64,000 bases of DNA from Azadirachta indica (GCA_022749755.1 CM040447.1:14917087-14981086); one strand, 5' to 3'. Counted from the first letter of the stretch, positions 11,306 through 25,471 are shown. Notes: generated by a model not told the origin, from the letters alone. Numbers and translations: made by a program.

Positions 11306-14300
11306 GGACTTGGATCAGCGGCAGTTGTGGTACCCAGATTCAATTGCTACGCTCTTGATAATTCCAGTCGCATTGTTGATTTTGTATCCTACATTAGACT
11401 ATTTATATCAATTTCATGTGCAAACAAATGAATATTAGGATAGTTTTGTACATTGGGTTTTTGTGATTAGAATCTTTGTGCCATGCCATAGAGAATGGAG
11501 TGTTTACGAGTTTTTTCTTTTGTAGAAAGCTTTCTACCAAGGCACCTGAAAGCACAACTATATAGTGCTTCTCGAAGAAGTACTTCGAGCAGTTTTCCCA
11601 CCTGACAAGGCCTTTATACAAAAATTACATCAAATCTTTTTCTTTTCAAAATGATTCACTCTATTTCAACTAAACATTGTGAGATAGACAAAAACGCACT
11701 TTTGACTATGCCCAAAGGACCCCTATTTACCTAAGTCACTTTCTTGTGTGCTACAATACATGCTTCAATTAAATTTTGGCTTTAATGTTTGATAAAGTTG
11801 TTTTCACTTAAGTTGCCAATTAGAGTACCTGGATTGGACAACATTTTGAGTATGAAGATAAGGTAATGTCCTCATGCAACTGTTGAGATGATGATGAAAA
11901 TCCAGCTGTTTACAATAAGCTGAGTATGATCTTTATATATTCTAATGTCCATGGAGTATATTACATCTTAAGCTTGTCATCATTCAGGATTCTGACTTGG
12001 TGGTTCGATTCTGCAAAGATGTGGAGAGTAGATCACAAATGGTAGTCCAAAACGCCGTGCTCTCAAGTACTAAATCATTTTGCTTTTTCTTTCATGCGTG
12101 CAATTGCCCTTTGGGCATAGCTTAGGTGGTTTGGGGCACACTTGATGACCTTAAGCTATCCTTAGTTCGAGTGATAGTAGGGGACAAGGTTTGGTGTTTT
12201 GCGGGTGAGATTTCTCACCCCTATCCAAAACCTTTCTAAAAAAAATAAATAACATGCGTGCAATTAGAGAAATAAATTTCATTGCTCTACTTAAAACCTC
12301 CAATATTGTAGCATACACTGCTATTTTCTCTGGTAGAAAAAGAATGTTTGTATTCGGTCCAGCTGCTAACAACTTTAGAATGATGCTTTTAAGTTTGTAT
12401 TTGGTTCCAAAGTAGTTTTGTTTACTCATGTACATTATGCATATTATCTCAGGTGATCAAAACATAATTTACACTCTGTTACATACTCAACTTCATGCAG
12501 GGATACATAGATTTTGGCCGATTTGATCGGATCAACCACTTTGTTGCTGGTTCAGGACATGTTGACTTTGTTCAAGTAAGCTCTGTTTATATACAAACTA
12601 TATACTTAGTACTCACAAGTCAAGCAGGTGGCTCTTTCTGTGCAGTGTGATTTGCTTAAATACAATGCTGAGGAACTGTCCAAATTGCCTAAGTAGTCTC
12701 TCTCTTTAGTTGTCTTCAGAGAAGTAACGTCATGATAAGAAGCAAAATATTAGTCAGAATGATATTGAAGCTACTGAACCTTAAAAAGGCAAAAGCAGAA
12801 ATAATTTGCAAAGAAAGAGGATGGAATTGTCTTCTTATATTTTCAGGACAGTTGCAACTCTGTTAGTCGACGTGTTAGATCCAAGATAGCACATAAGGTC
12901 CAAGTGTATGAAGAAATCATTGCTAAACGAGGAACATCATTCTCGGACTGAAAATGTTATTATCTTCTTATGTACATACATATCAAACAAACCATCCCTT
13001 GTTCTCCTATCTCTTTCTTTTACTAGAGCAGGATTTCGCTCTGAGATGTCCCAAGAATTGAATTTCGTTTTTTGCCTGGATGCAAGCCACACTGTCAACT
13101 ATAATGTTGAAATTTCTGCAGTGATTTATATTGTCAGACTTGGTAGAGGCTGATGTAATGAAATTTCTTTGTATTTCTAGGGATTTTATGATGGTGACCT
13201 TATGAATTGTGAGAACAGTTATGACAAAAGGGGACGTACGGCTCAGGTTTGTTATACCAAATTGTGGGAATTATATGACATTAGTGCTCTTTTCAAGTTC
13301 ACAAATTTTAATGACATTGTTGATATTTTAGTTCATGTACTCAACTTCTTTTGCTTATGCATTCATCCTTCCAGATTGTTCTCATATATGCAATTAATGA
13401 TTCTTTTTTCTTTTTCTTCTTTTGTGTAATCTCAGGTAAATGTTATCTGCGGGAGTTGTTCAAATGGACAATGCAAAGGTTTGTAAGCTCTTCATGTTTG
13501 AATTCCAACATCTTGTTGCTTCATGCTTTGGTAACTGATATGACCTCTCTTTTGAAATTGTGGAATTTTTTGAATATCTTCAATGTCAGTGAGCCCTCTG
13601 TCCAAGAATAATTAATAAGTCAAGTTAGGAGGTTGATTTAAATAATTTGCAAATTAAGGTAATTCTGTGAAAGCTTTGTACAAGTTTAAATAGGAAATAC
13701 CTTGTCCTAGTAGAAACATGAAATAATTTAAATCAATAATTAGATTTAATGAGAAGTTCTTTAAAAAGTGGTATATCTAGTGTATCTTATTGATTTATAT
13801 GCATTTTCTCTTGTATTGGTTTCCAATACCAAGCATCATTTCTAGGGAATGCTTTGATTTTGATGTTTTTAACATGTAATTTTATGTCTTTGCCATTACT
13901 TGGACACAAAATTGATGCAATCATTGTACCGGCCCTGTGAAGACTTCTAACCTGGAATGTAGCTCTACAAGATTAGGATATTGAGATCTACAGTAATCCA
14001 AGTTCCTTTTATTTATTTGCTCTTAAAGTTTTGCATGGCATACATTGTTCAGATACAAGGACATATCCATAAATTTTGTTTGTGATGGTCTGAAAACTAT
14101 TTGATTCGACAATAAACTAAATTGAAAAAAGTACAAAGCATAATTGCACAACTGAAGTTAAATTCTAAAAATTAGAAATAAAATATTTGTCATCTTACAA
14201 ACTATCCATAGAAATTGAACTGACCATAAAAAATATATCCATTTGGAAATAGAGACAAATAATTACTGAAATGAGTAGAAGTTTGAGTGTTGGAAAATGT

Positions 14301-17300
14301 TCTCACAACAAAATAATCAATGAAAGTTAATTAAAATGTACCATTGAAGTTTGTTAAAGTGTTTAATGGATCTATTTATAATACTTGATCCTTAAAAACC
14401 AAATATAGAACAATTTCTACCTTCTTATGGTATGAAATACAATTCATAAGGTAAAACAATGAGAACAATGGAACATTTTATTTGTTCAAATATATGTATT
14501 TTGATTAATTGATTATATGAATTTATAATAATGTACATAGAAAAATTTACATATAAAATGTATTTTTTTGATTTTCAATTAGTGGACTGTGAATATAATC
14601 ACTGTTCAGATAGAGTGCAAGGGTTTTGTTTGTTTGATACAGGCATGGCTGATAGTTGGTCACATTTTTGGGCTTTTTTGAAAATTTTTTTAAATATAAA
14701 AACCTCTCTTTGTTGTCTTGGCTTCTAAGCAGTAAATTGTTTCTCTGCATTTTCCAATATTAACTGCCCATGTCTTTGGTGCCTCTGTCACTCAAAAAAG
14801 TAATTTCTAAGACCTGAGTCCTCATATTTCTTATCTTATCACAGGTGGACTTGGATGCATTTGCAATGTTACTTATGAGTCAAGTTGCAGGTCTTTTTAC
14901 ATCACCTTGATCTCCATGTTATCTTTTATTTAGTTTTCCTTTTACTGCAATTTAGAGTTGTGTTCAAGAATGCTACTTCTGTTATATCAATGCTAGAAAT
15001 CTGGACTTGAATGTGCTGAAAATGCATTAGTTTGGAAAATGGAGGGCCTGTTAATATTGAAAGTTTTGAGTGATGTGCTAGAAAGTCTGAAACCTTGTAA
15101 TTCATTTTTTTAGAAGATAGTTGTGTAAAAGTCGTCTTTTTAAGTGGAGGATCATTAAAGAATAAATATATGGATGAAAAGTAAAAGAATATACGTGACT
15201 AGCAACAAGATGAAGCTGCCTGTTTAAAGTTCCTTGACAAAAATTTTTCTAAATTATAGAAACAATTCAAGTTTTTGTCTACTAATTATGATTAGTGAAG
15301 GTAGTACATACAATTTTTTGTAAGATATGCCGTAAAATTGAACAGTATCAATGATTGGTAATCCAGAACTTCTTCGAGAGCATTCTCATACAATAATATC
15401 TCAACTTCTTATTGGGAAATCTTCTACTTTGACAAGGGAATACTCGCATCTCAGAATAACCAAAGTCACAGTCATAGGTTTTAATCAAGATCTTAAGGTG
15501 ATGAAAAGTTCCAAGCTTTCAGGGATGGCGTTTCAGCAATATGGATTACTTTCATATATTTTGGGTCATGTACTTAATAGAAAAAGGGTGGTCCATCAGC
15601 AGTTTTGAAGTCCAAACTCTAGAAAGGGTATGGGAGTAGATATTGCTACTTGATATTGGTTACATGCCTGACATGAGTTGGAAAGAGATTGACTACCGAA
15701 AGAAATTAAAGGAAAAAGTACTAGTTCAGTGGTGCAATTGCTTTTGTGTAGAATATTCGATATTTTTTTTAGTGCCGACTATTTACCAGTTAACTTTTGA
15801 AAGTATGTGTTAAAATCAAATTTTGTGACTTTGTCAATCTTTGTTATGTTGACTCTTGCAGAATTTTGGTTGAACTTGCTGTTCCATGTGAGAAACCAGG
15901 TCCGCGGGTTTTTGAGGGCTTCACTGTTGGATTTCATCCACGATCATGGGAAATTGTAAGAAACTGTATAATCCTTGTTGACATATGTTAATTGTCAAAA
16001 GAGGAGAAGAGGACAGCATTTAATGAGAATAATTACTTCTTGTTAATTTGAAGGTTTACAATGGCATGACTCAACTAGGTTTTGAAAAGTCTCAACTTGA
16101 TTTTAGGTAGGCATTCTTTATGATGATTCCTTTTTTAATTTCTCTTGTTTCAGTTATTATTTATAATTTGATTCATTGAACAAATTTCTTTTCTATAAAT
16201 GTCTCACCATGCAGCTTTAGGACTGAACAGACTCATGTCGCCCTTTATATGACTGCAATTGCTTCTCTTTCCACTTTGGTGCAAAAACCTAGTTTCAAGG
16301 TATGTCTATCTTAATGGATGGAAAATCCATAGTGCCAAATAATTTTACTTCATATTTGATCTTTGCTTGTTTGAGTTTCTTCTCAGGTTTCTCCAGAAAA
16401 AGGGCTCAAGGTTAGGTTATCAGGATCTGGGGCAAGTGGGAGCCCTCCTACAACTTTGTCACCAACAGTATTAATTGTAGATTGGAGATGTATGACTAGC
16501 ACCTCTTACAGGAATATGGATATTTCTTTATTTATTTTCTTCTGAACTTTCAATTTTTGACTTTTTAAGGCGAGACGGCCCATGTTACTCCATATGAAGT
16601 AAATATCACTATACCAGTGCAGGGTTATGAGCCAATTCAGTTTTTTCTTACGAAGATGTGTGGTAAGCTCATTTTCTTTTCACCAAGCTTAGTTGCTCTC
16701 TCTCCTTCTACTGTTGGGCTTCATCAACAGTTGTATCCTCTCTTCTTGAATGAGAATGTTTCCCTGCAGGCATGTGGCTACTGCAATTTTGCTAAAGAAT
16801 CTTTTTGTTGATATCTAATTGTAATATATCCTTAAAATCCATCAGATGTGAATGGGTCCCCAGATAATGCCATATGCTTTCCTTAATTTTTCAGGAATCC
16901 ATTTTTTCTATAAGTGGGCACTAAGAAAAGTTGACACAAGAAAAAAGAATTTGTTGGGCTTGGGGTGCTAATAATTGTGCTGTGAAACATCAAGAAGAGA
17001 TTGTGTTACCTTCAATTTGAGCTAATAACTGCCGCTTGCTGTTTGGTCCAATTTTCATATTGTACTGATCTCAACCTTGGTTTTGTTTTGCAGAATATAG
17101 GCAGGATCAAGGAGGAGACTCTGCAAGAGGATGGGCTACATTCGGAGTGATATCCTGCATGTATGGAAATTCCTGCTAAATTTCTGTTCTCTAAGTATTA
17201 AGATCATTTGTTAGATTGTGCAAACTGAAATACTTAACTTGTGATGATAACATCTGCATCATATGCATTTTGGTCCGCCGTGTATGTGTTAAATGTTTGC

Positions 17301-18741
17301 TGACTAATAGATTGTCAAATTTAATCTCTTGGATATATAAATAAATACAAAAATCCTATAAATCCTGTAAGAGATAAAAGGAGGAAAGAAGAGAAAGAGA
17401 GTTTGAGAGAAAAACATGAAGTAGGAAAGTAGAGAGAGAATCATGTAGAGTGTTAATTGGAGATCATCGGAGATGGTTACTGTGTCAGTTTGACTCAGTT
17501 GACTCTTTCAATTAGCACAATAACCTTTATCATTTGACTTTCTTAAGCTTTTGAAATTTTGATATAAGGATTTTCGGAAATAAAAATTACAATTTATGTT
17601 GTGTTCCTGTTATTAGTTGAAAATAAAAGATATACCTTAACTAGTTCGTGGGAAAGCCTTTAACCACGTTTATTATTTGATAATGTTATTGTTGAATTCT
17701 CTCTTTTAACCCGTGAAAATTAATTCCTGCCCATTCCTTCTGAATTTTCTTTGATTTTTAAGATTTAGACCTAACTGAATTCGACTCCATCCATTTACCA
17801 CACATTATTATTAAATAAATAACCCCTTTCCACTTGAGTTGAAATGCATAGATCACTCATCACTTCTTTATTTGTTCTTATTTCTTATATTGAATGAATT
17901 GGAGCAGATTCATTGTCTCATCAACACTATTTTGTTGTGGAGGTTTCATTTACAAGACACGAGTGGAACAACTGGTAGGTCATCCAGATAGTCTCTCTTT
18001 TTTCAGTTTTTTGTCATATATTCTATGAAGTTTTTTTGTTTCTGTACTTTTTAAACATATATATCTACTAAAATTTTCATTGATTGCAGCATGGGATTGA
18101 TGCATTGCCAGGCATGACAATTCTTTCTGCGTGTTTGGAAACTGTAAGTAACTATAATGTTGCAACTCATGGTTAATGGTGAAATCTTGGGTAAGTTGAT
18201 ATTACATAGATATCAAACCTGTGGGTCTGTTTTGGACTCACCAATTGGCCTAAGTATGATAAATCAGGTTTAAGTAGTTTATAGAACAGTCTGATTGCTG
18301 CACTGTGGCAAGCTCTGCTACAGCCTTTGACAGCCAAAATATATTCTCTTCTTTATAATGACTTCCGTGGTATATGATGATGATGGCATTATATGCCTAG
18401 AATATTATTCTCATACCTAGTAGCTAAGATGGTAGGTTTCTTTCTTATTTTTAAGCTCAAATTATTATGAACAAGTGAAGCTCCCCAAAGGGTTCTATTC
18501 TAAAATGTAATGGGACCTTGCCAAGCAGCGCAAATTGGCTCAATTAGTTCCCAACTTCGGATTCTGAGCTCCCGATGTAATTTGAATCTAACACTAGTTT
18601 GAACTTTGTGATGTAATATAACAGGTCAGTGGAGCAGGGCAAAGCTACTCGCCACCAGAAGATCTTACTGGCACTTTTACCAATGAAGCCTCTTGGGAGC
18701 GCCCGCCAGCTTCGAGTGAAAGAAAATATGGGTCAATTTGA
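11306..18741 (+). CDS. ATG27/MRH-like type I membrane protein with C-terminal sorting motif (16 exons seen)
   Basis: Exons: 11306-11383 (possibly starting at 11292), 11824-11862, 11988-12041, 12501-12575, 13181-13246, 13436-13478, 14845-14890, 15862-15955, 16054-16106, 16215-16299, 16387-16489, 16570-16662, 17094-17160, 17908-17974, 18090-18143, 18625-18741. All junctions are GT-AG and keep one frame of 377 codons; the N-terminus with the signal peptide is unresolved. The luminal part has paired Cys motifs (CGSCSNGQC, then CICNVTYESSC), NxS/T glycosylation sites and beta-rich sequence. A single membrane helix around exons 13-14 (GVISCIFIVSSTLFCCGGF) is followed by a cytosolic tail ending in Tyr-Gly-Ser-Ile. 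A YxxO motif (O = bulky hydrophobic) at the extreme C-terminus is how yeast Atg27 is sorted by adaptor complexes. The name is by layout; function in Golgi/endosome traffic is inference. A SINE lies in the third intron seen. Confidence 0.72.
12106..12252 (+). mobile_element. tRNA-derived SINE with 13-bp target duplication
   Basis: A 147-bp insertion flanked by CATGCGTGCAATT at 12093-12105 and 12253-12265. Near the start is TAGCTTAGGTGG (12118-12129), which fits a pol III A box, and about 45 bp later AGTTCGAGTG (12164-12173), which fits a B box. The 3' end is an A-rich tail (AAAAAAAATAAATAA). Size, internal promoter, tail and long target duplication together define a SINE. It lies in an intron, same strand as the host gene. 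Confidence 0.9.
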
Positions 18742-19105
18742 AATCCCTGTACCGATAATTTTACCATTTCAGCATATTGCTATAGTGCCAGAAAAGGAGA
18801 AAATCACTTTTCACGAAGCTTTCCAATGGTAAATCTACATTTAGGAACTTACAGGTATTACAAGAGATAACAAAACACCACAATTCTTTTATTTTTTAAT
18901 TTTCTTTTGGGTTTAAGCGGAATGTCTAGCAATAATTTGTGATTCAGCTTTTTGGAGTACTCCTTCAAACTCCTTAAGTATGCCAATGTGCGTCCTCTTC
19001 CTGTCTTTTTTCCCCTACTAAATTTATTTGCTTCAAGGTAATAGTATTTTGCTAATTGATTTAGTTTTAGCTTTCGGCCAGACCAATAGTCATTAGTCAC
19101 GAGTG
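18742..19105 (+). other. 3' flank of the ATG27-like gene
   Basis: Follows the TGA at 18739-18741. Non-coding in all frames apart from short chance ORFs; probably the 3' UTR for the first few hundred bases. Confidence 0.5.
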
Positions 19106-19109
19106 ATGC

Positions 19110-19455
19110 ATCACTCCAAAAGCTTTCTAAGTTTTATTTTTATCCACCTTATTAAATTATATTAAAATAATCATAAAAGGTTTATATAACACTTTATTAA
19201 TTCTAAAAATAATCGCCACTGTGTTATCTTTTTACAAATTCAGACTTTTAAAATTTTTTAAATATTTTCTTTTTAAATATGCCAAATAATTTATAATTGA
19301 ATTAAAAAATATTCTTGATAATTAATTTTCTCTTAATCCCGTAAAATTTTTTAATATAAATTAATTTTATCTAATTTTAATATTAAAATTAAAATTATAA
19401 ATAAAGAAGGTGGAATAATTTTACTAGAAATTTAAAGTAGCGATAACTAAAAATC
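19110..19455. mobile_element. AT-rich MITE-like element
   Basis: A 340-bp AT-rich block whose two ends are roughly inverted: a left-end block with TTTATCCACCTTATT mirrors a right-end block AAGAAGGTGGAATAA. The right end, AGAAATTTAAAGTAGCG, recurs at about 24414-24434 at the end of a second AT-rich block. Exact termini and target duplication were not resolved. Confidence 0.5.
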
Positions 19456-20900
19456 ATTTGACTGAGAGGGAGGGAAAGGCTCCGACAAGTAATATGCATC
19501 GTTGCATGGACATGAGCTGACGCAAGGAATCAGATACCAAGTCTTGTTCAAGTTCCTTGAGTTGCCGCGTGGGCAGTTTTCCAATTAGATCACGTCACCA
19601 ATTTGCGTTCCTCACCTTGAGTCAAAAGGCCTAGCCTAGGCCTAGCATATACTAATCATATTCTCTTAAATTGAAGAGGTCGCTTGCATTCGAAGAATTA
19701 ATAAAATTTTAGAAGCTTTGAGTAGTTGCCCGACCCTACCCTGTAAGTCATTATCATATTATTAGTTTAGTGCAATTAATCTAATATTCTCGTTGCATGC
19801 TTTAGATTGGATTCCCGATGCACCGATATTATAAAATAAATAAAGCTCACGAGGACGGATTATGAAGTCAAAAACCCACACGCCATCAAATTATAATATA
19901 TATAACCAATTGTGTTTAGAAGCCAAAAGATATGGATAAATGATAGTGATAACAATAGAAACAAAGAGCAAAATGTTCTACAGTCAAAAGTTGATGATTT
20001 AGAAGTCATTATTAATGAATACAAACAGACAACGAAGGTCATGAGAAGATATGAATGTTTCAATATTATTTCAACTGTTTCTGGCTAGCATTTTGAATGC
20101 TTTCACGCGTTCAGACTTTGCAGGCGCCATTTTTAGCAACAATTGTATTGAGATCATAGGGCTTTTCCACAGAGCAGTTGAGTCTGCTCCAACCATTTTG
20201 CCTCTCCATCTCTCAGGCTTGTCTTCATCTATGGACTCAAAAAATTAAACATCAACACCGGATTGACCAAGCTCAATGTATAGCTTTTAAGTAATTATCA
20301 GGTCTCAGGCTATGTTTGTAATTGTAACGTTTTTATTTAATTTAGAAAGCATATCAATTAAAAGTAACAGATATATTTTTATTTGAAAGCTAAAATTTTA
20401 TCAACCTGACCACTCAGCTACCTTATATTTGACAATTACTAATTCTGTTCTGAAAAAACTATAATTGAAAATCACCGCGTTTCAATCTTTAATTATTAGG
20501 GTAATACAATATGATCTTATGAACAAAGAAGCTTATAGTGGCACTGCAATTTCGTTTATTTTTGAACCCCTCTAGTCTAAATGATTTACTTATATAACAT
20601 TCATACATGCAAATGAATTGGTGCGGGACTTCCAAGATTAGAAATTATAGAGTATAAGTGTGCAGTAAGCAAGGCTAGAGGTCCCTCTGCATTCATTTAA
20701 ACCAGTAGAAGTGGGTAAAATGAAGCGAACTTGTTACTCAAATCGAAACATGCCAAAAAATAATTAATACAGAGCATGATTTAAGCTTAGGTTCCAAGTT
20801 TTTGAGGACATAATGAAGATGAAATATTAAAATCAAATGCAGTACTATATTGATCGATCAAAATCAAATGTACAAATGCAACTAATCCCTTTTCCATATT
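19456..20900. other. Intergenic DNA upstream of the peroxidase gene
   Basis: No gene recognised. A minus-strand stretch at about 20070-20240 stays open for some 55 codons and has coding-like composition (segments such as DEDKPERWRGKMVG), but has no start and no family I recognise; it may be an exon remnant. The rest is AT-rich spacer. Confidence 0.45.
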
Positions 20901-21009
20901 AAGTATATGTAATTATGATACTCCACATGTTTTGCTTTACTGTAATCGGTTAACTAAGTATATGTAATTATGATACTCCAAATGTTTTGCTTTACTGTAA
21001 TCGGTTAAC
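20901..21009 (+). repeat. 55-bp tandem duplication in the peroxidase promoter
   Basis: Units 20901-20955 and 20956-21009 are nearly identical. The difference seen is CCACATG versus CCAAATG, which removes a CACATG E-box-like core from the second copy. Both contain GTAATCGGTTAAC. They lie about 155-265 bp upstream of the TATA box. Confidence 0.92.
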
Positions 21010-21163
21010 AAGACATGGTTACAGCTACCTGTCATGGTGAATTAGTCAAACCATACAGACAGAAAGCTAACAACTACGGTCTTCCATTTCTTCCCGATAT
21101 TGTGAAGCTGTTACTCAACAACTCCAACTTTTTGTTTCTGAAGGCAAAATGCTAAGTCTCCTC

Positions 21164-21169
21164 TATAAA
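21164..21169 (+). promoter_or_regulatory. TATA box of the peroxidase gene
   Basis: TATAAA in the context CTCTATAAATGG, 104 bp before the start codon at 21273. This predicts a transcription start near 21195 and a 5' UTR of about 75 bp. Confidence 0.75.
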
Positions 21170-21248
21170 TGGCCATAACACATCTCAACACTTATCATAC
21201 ATGGTTTCAAGTGTTCTTCTATAGATCAAGTCTTGCTTTTGATAGTAA

Positions 21249-22595
<1,347 letters not shown>

Positions 22596-22623
22596 ACCGG
22601 CCTATATAACTTTGCACCTTGAA

Positions 22624-22629
22624 AATAAA
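22624..22629 (+). terminator. Likely polyadenylation signal of the peroxidase gene
   Basis: AATAAA shortly after the stop codon at 22593-22595. Confidence 0.6.
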
Positions 22630-23490
22630 TTATTGTGTTCTATGCATTTAGCATCGCTCTGTGTCTGCCTTTTGTTCTTTTTCATCTCCTATAATTGAAA
22701 ATTTTCATTTGTGCATAGTGTGGAACGGATGGGATTTTGTGGAATTCAGGTTTATGCTTGTTCAAACTCCATGTTGTTTTCCAGTAAGAAGTGAAATCAG
22801 AAAATAAAGTTTACTTCATGTGAAATATCTGACTGCATATTTTATGTCAAAGATTTCATATCATGTAAATTATACCGTCTCCAAGGAATTACACAGCTAG
22901 TACTACATAGGAACAGAACCAAATGGGCATTAATTTGTATTAACAGATGCAGCCATCTTGATGAACCATGTTTCACATGTATAATAATTAACTCACCATT
23001 GTCCTCGGGGGCTTGGTCAACAAACCGGAAACATCTCCCTCGGGGGCTTGGTTATTTACTAAGTTTCTTACATAATAATTTTGTCGAGGAAATTGCCAGC
23101 TACTTGGTAATGATGAATATATATCATAAAAGATAAAATCGCACAAACAAAGATCCTTGCATGGGAAGACAGAGCTGCGGGCATGTATATAGAACAATGC
23201 GGCCACCAACAGAATTTCCAGGAACCTCCGTATAATTCCTTGAGATGATGTAGCTTTTTCTTTCACAAATTGACCCAAACACTATTTAGTATTTTTACCC
23301 TATCATCTTACGAATACCAAATTTAATACGATATTGGCCTAATGTTTTAGATGCTTCACCTGTCACTGGACATTTTATTGTTTTCATTTCATTATTTATA
23401 CTTCAGGAATCAATTTCACATTTTAATTATTGGTAAGTTGGAAGAACTTGTCAAAGCGAGTTTAGCACCACTGGTCCTACAAAAACGATT
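22630..23490. other. Intergenic spacer
   Basis: No gene seen. A short phrase CTCGGGGGCTTGGT occurs twice, at about 23005 and 23040. Open frames are short and unconvincing. Confidence 0.5.
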
Positions 23491-23499
23491 TTGTTTCAT

Positions 23500-24740
23500 T
23501 CATATAAAATCCAAATGACCGACTTGGGGCTCATATCATCCACAAACCCAAAGCTATAGAGACAAAAACAGTGAATATGCCAACAAATAATTGTGGGTAC
23601 ATAAAATCCATAAACCAAAAATTGTCAAGAGTCGAAAAGGTAAACTAGACAAACAAATATCAACTACGTACTATAAACTTGAGTCACTCGTGAGTAACTT
23701 AACGACAAAGTATGTGAATCTCGATATCCAATTCGACATATAAAGAATTACAGAATCACAATTAAAGTAAATATATCAAACAGCAAATAGAAGTTTAGGC
23801 CCATAAAATTTACAAACCCAAAACTATACGATGAAAAAGATAAATAAATGGCAGTCCCACCCATAAAATCGACAAACCTACATTATGATATCGTAGAGTT
23901 AAAAGTTATCCTTATCAAACTGCTTTTTTTATTTACTTTATTAAAATAAATTAAAAATAATAATAAATTCTTATAACAAGTCATTAATTTAACTCCTTTT
24001 CAAACCCTAATATTTTTAAATTTTTTTATTAAAAATAATTGATTAAAATTTTGCTTTAAAATACGCTCAGTCAACTTGTAACAAAAAATTTTTCCCACAA
24101 TTTTATATTGTGATTAAAATTTTTGTATTGACAATTAATTTTCTTTCCAAAATTATTTTTTATCAATTTAAAAGTCTTATAAATTTGTTGAAGAATAAAA
24201 TATTTATTTATTTAATTTAAGGTTTGGAAAATAAAGAAAATTTATAATAAATCAAAATTAAAAGTTAAATAAATAAAATTATTAATGAATTATATGTATA
24301 ATGAGATGTAAATAATGTTTGATATAAATTAAAATAGGTGAGTTAATTAGATATATCTTTTTATTTAATTTTAATTAAGTTTGATTATAAGAAAAGAAAG
24401 TGGAGTTTTAAGAGAAATTTAAAAAAGTAGCGTTACATCACTTCCGAATCAAAGAGGTTTACAAATACTAGCGCGAGATTATAAAATATGACAAAGCCTA
24501 AACTACAAGTATAGGGTCTTATTAAATAGACCTAAAAATAATAAGTCAGGCTCGTGTAATAGACAAATCCAACCCAAAACTGTACGATTATACAAGTAAA
24601 TAAACTAACAAAATAGTAACTCAGCCCATAAAATTCAACGAATTCAAGACTATGAGGTCAGATCCAACCCAAAAACCCAGAAACCTAAACTTATAGAATA
24701 ATAAATACTTATAGGCCAACAAAATGACAGCCCAGCCCAC
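23500..24740. repeat. Diverged phrase repeats split by an AT-rich insertion
   Basis: Segments 23500-23900 and 24540-24740 repeat variants of CCCATAAAATC, ACAAACCCAAAACTATA and AATAAATAA at irregular spacing, as if from an old tandem array. Between them, about 23930-24440 is very AT-rich and ends in AGAAATTTAAAAAAGTAGCG, like the MITE-like element at 19110-19455. This suggests a related element inserted into the older repeat. Confidence 0.4.
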
Positions 24741-24904
24741 AAATCCAGTGTGTCCTAAAAGTAAAATAGCAACTAATAAATCCTTTCTCCATAGGGTTTA
24801 TGCCAGTTTGAGTCCTGACAAATCGGACCATCATCCAAGGCCGGATGAATGCTGCATTCATTTGATAAAAACGATCTCCATTTTTTGATAAAATCCCTGA
24901 AATA

Positions 24905-25471
24905 ATGGGGTATTTACGCTTCATTTCCTCGCATGTCTACCGAAATTTCAAGTCCATTCCTCAAAATTGTAGGAGTACCACCACTGCCAACACCAACACT
25001 CCCCACCTCACTCGGGTTTTATCCCGTGACTACTGCACTCCCTTCCAACCACCCTCTGAAAGGGTCGCCGCAATCGTCGATGAAATCTCGGGCCTCACGC
25101 TACTTGAAGTCTCGGACCTGACTGAAGTCCTTCGGCAAAAAATGGAACTGAAAGAGATGCCCAGCATGTTCGTGATGATGCCCGGGATGGGTTTCTCCAT
25201 GAAGGGCGCCGCGAAAGGTGGAGCTGCACCCGGGAAGGCCGAAGAGAAAGCGGAGAAGACGATCTTTGACTTGAAGCTTGATGGGTTCGATTCTGCTACA
25301 AAGATTAAGGTGATTAAGGAAGTCAGAGGGTTTACGGATTTGGGCCTTAAAGAGGCTAAGGATTTGGTGGAAAAAGCTCCCACCCTGTTGAAGAAAGGCG
25401 TTGCGAAAGAGGAAGCCGAGAACATTATTGCTAAAATGAAGGAAGTTGGCGCTAAAGTCTCCATGGAGTGA
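24905..25471 (+). CDS. Mitochondrial large-subunit ribosomal protein L7/L12
   Basis: A single-exon gene of 188 residues. The first 45 or so are rich in Arg, Ser, Thr and hydroxylated residues with few acids, as in a mitochondrial presequence. Next comes an N-terminal dimerisation helix region ([21 protein letters not shown]), a flexible Ala/Gly/Lys hinge ([19 protein letters not shown]), and the compact C-terminal domain with [20 protein letters not shown] and KDLVEKAP. This domain recruits and activates translation factor GTPases on the ribosomal stalk. The GF(S)MKG loop before the hinge is longer than in bacteria, as in plant mitochondrial forms. A chloroplast form is less likely from the leader composition. 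Confidence 0.9.
   Translation: MGYLRFISSHVYRNFKSIPQNCRSTTTANTNTPHLTRVLSRDYCTPFQPPSERVAAIVDEISGLTLLEVSDLTEVLRQKMELKEMPSMFVMMPGMGFSMKGAAKGGAAPGKAEEKAEKTIFDLKLDGFDSATKIKVIKEVRGFTDLGLKEAKDLVEKAPTLLKKGVAKEEAENIIAKMKEVGAKVSME

Noticed and set aside
13202..13611. Two open frames of 75-86 codons in the ATG27-like gene
   Set aside because: They start in or run across verified exons in other frames and continue through introns.
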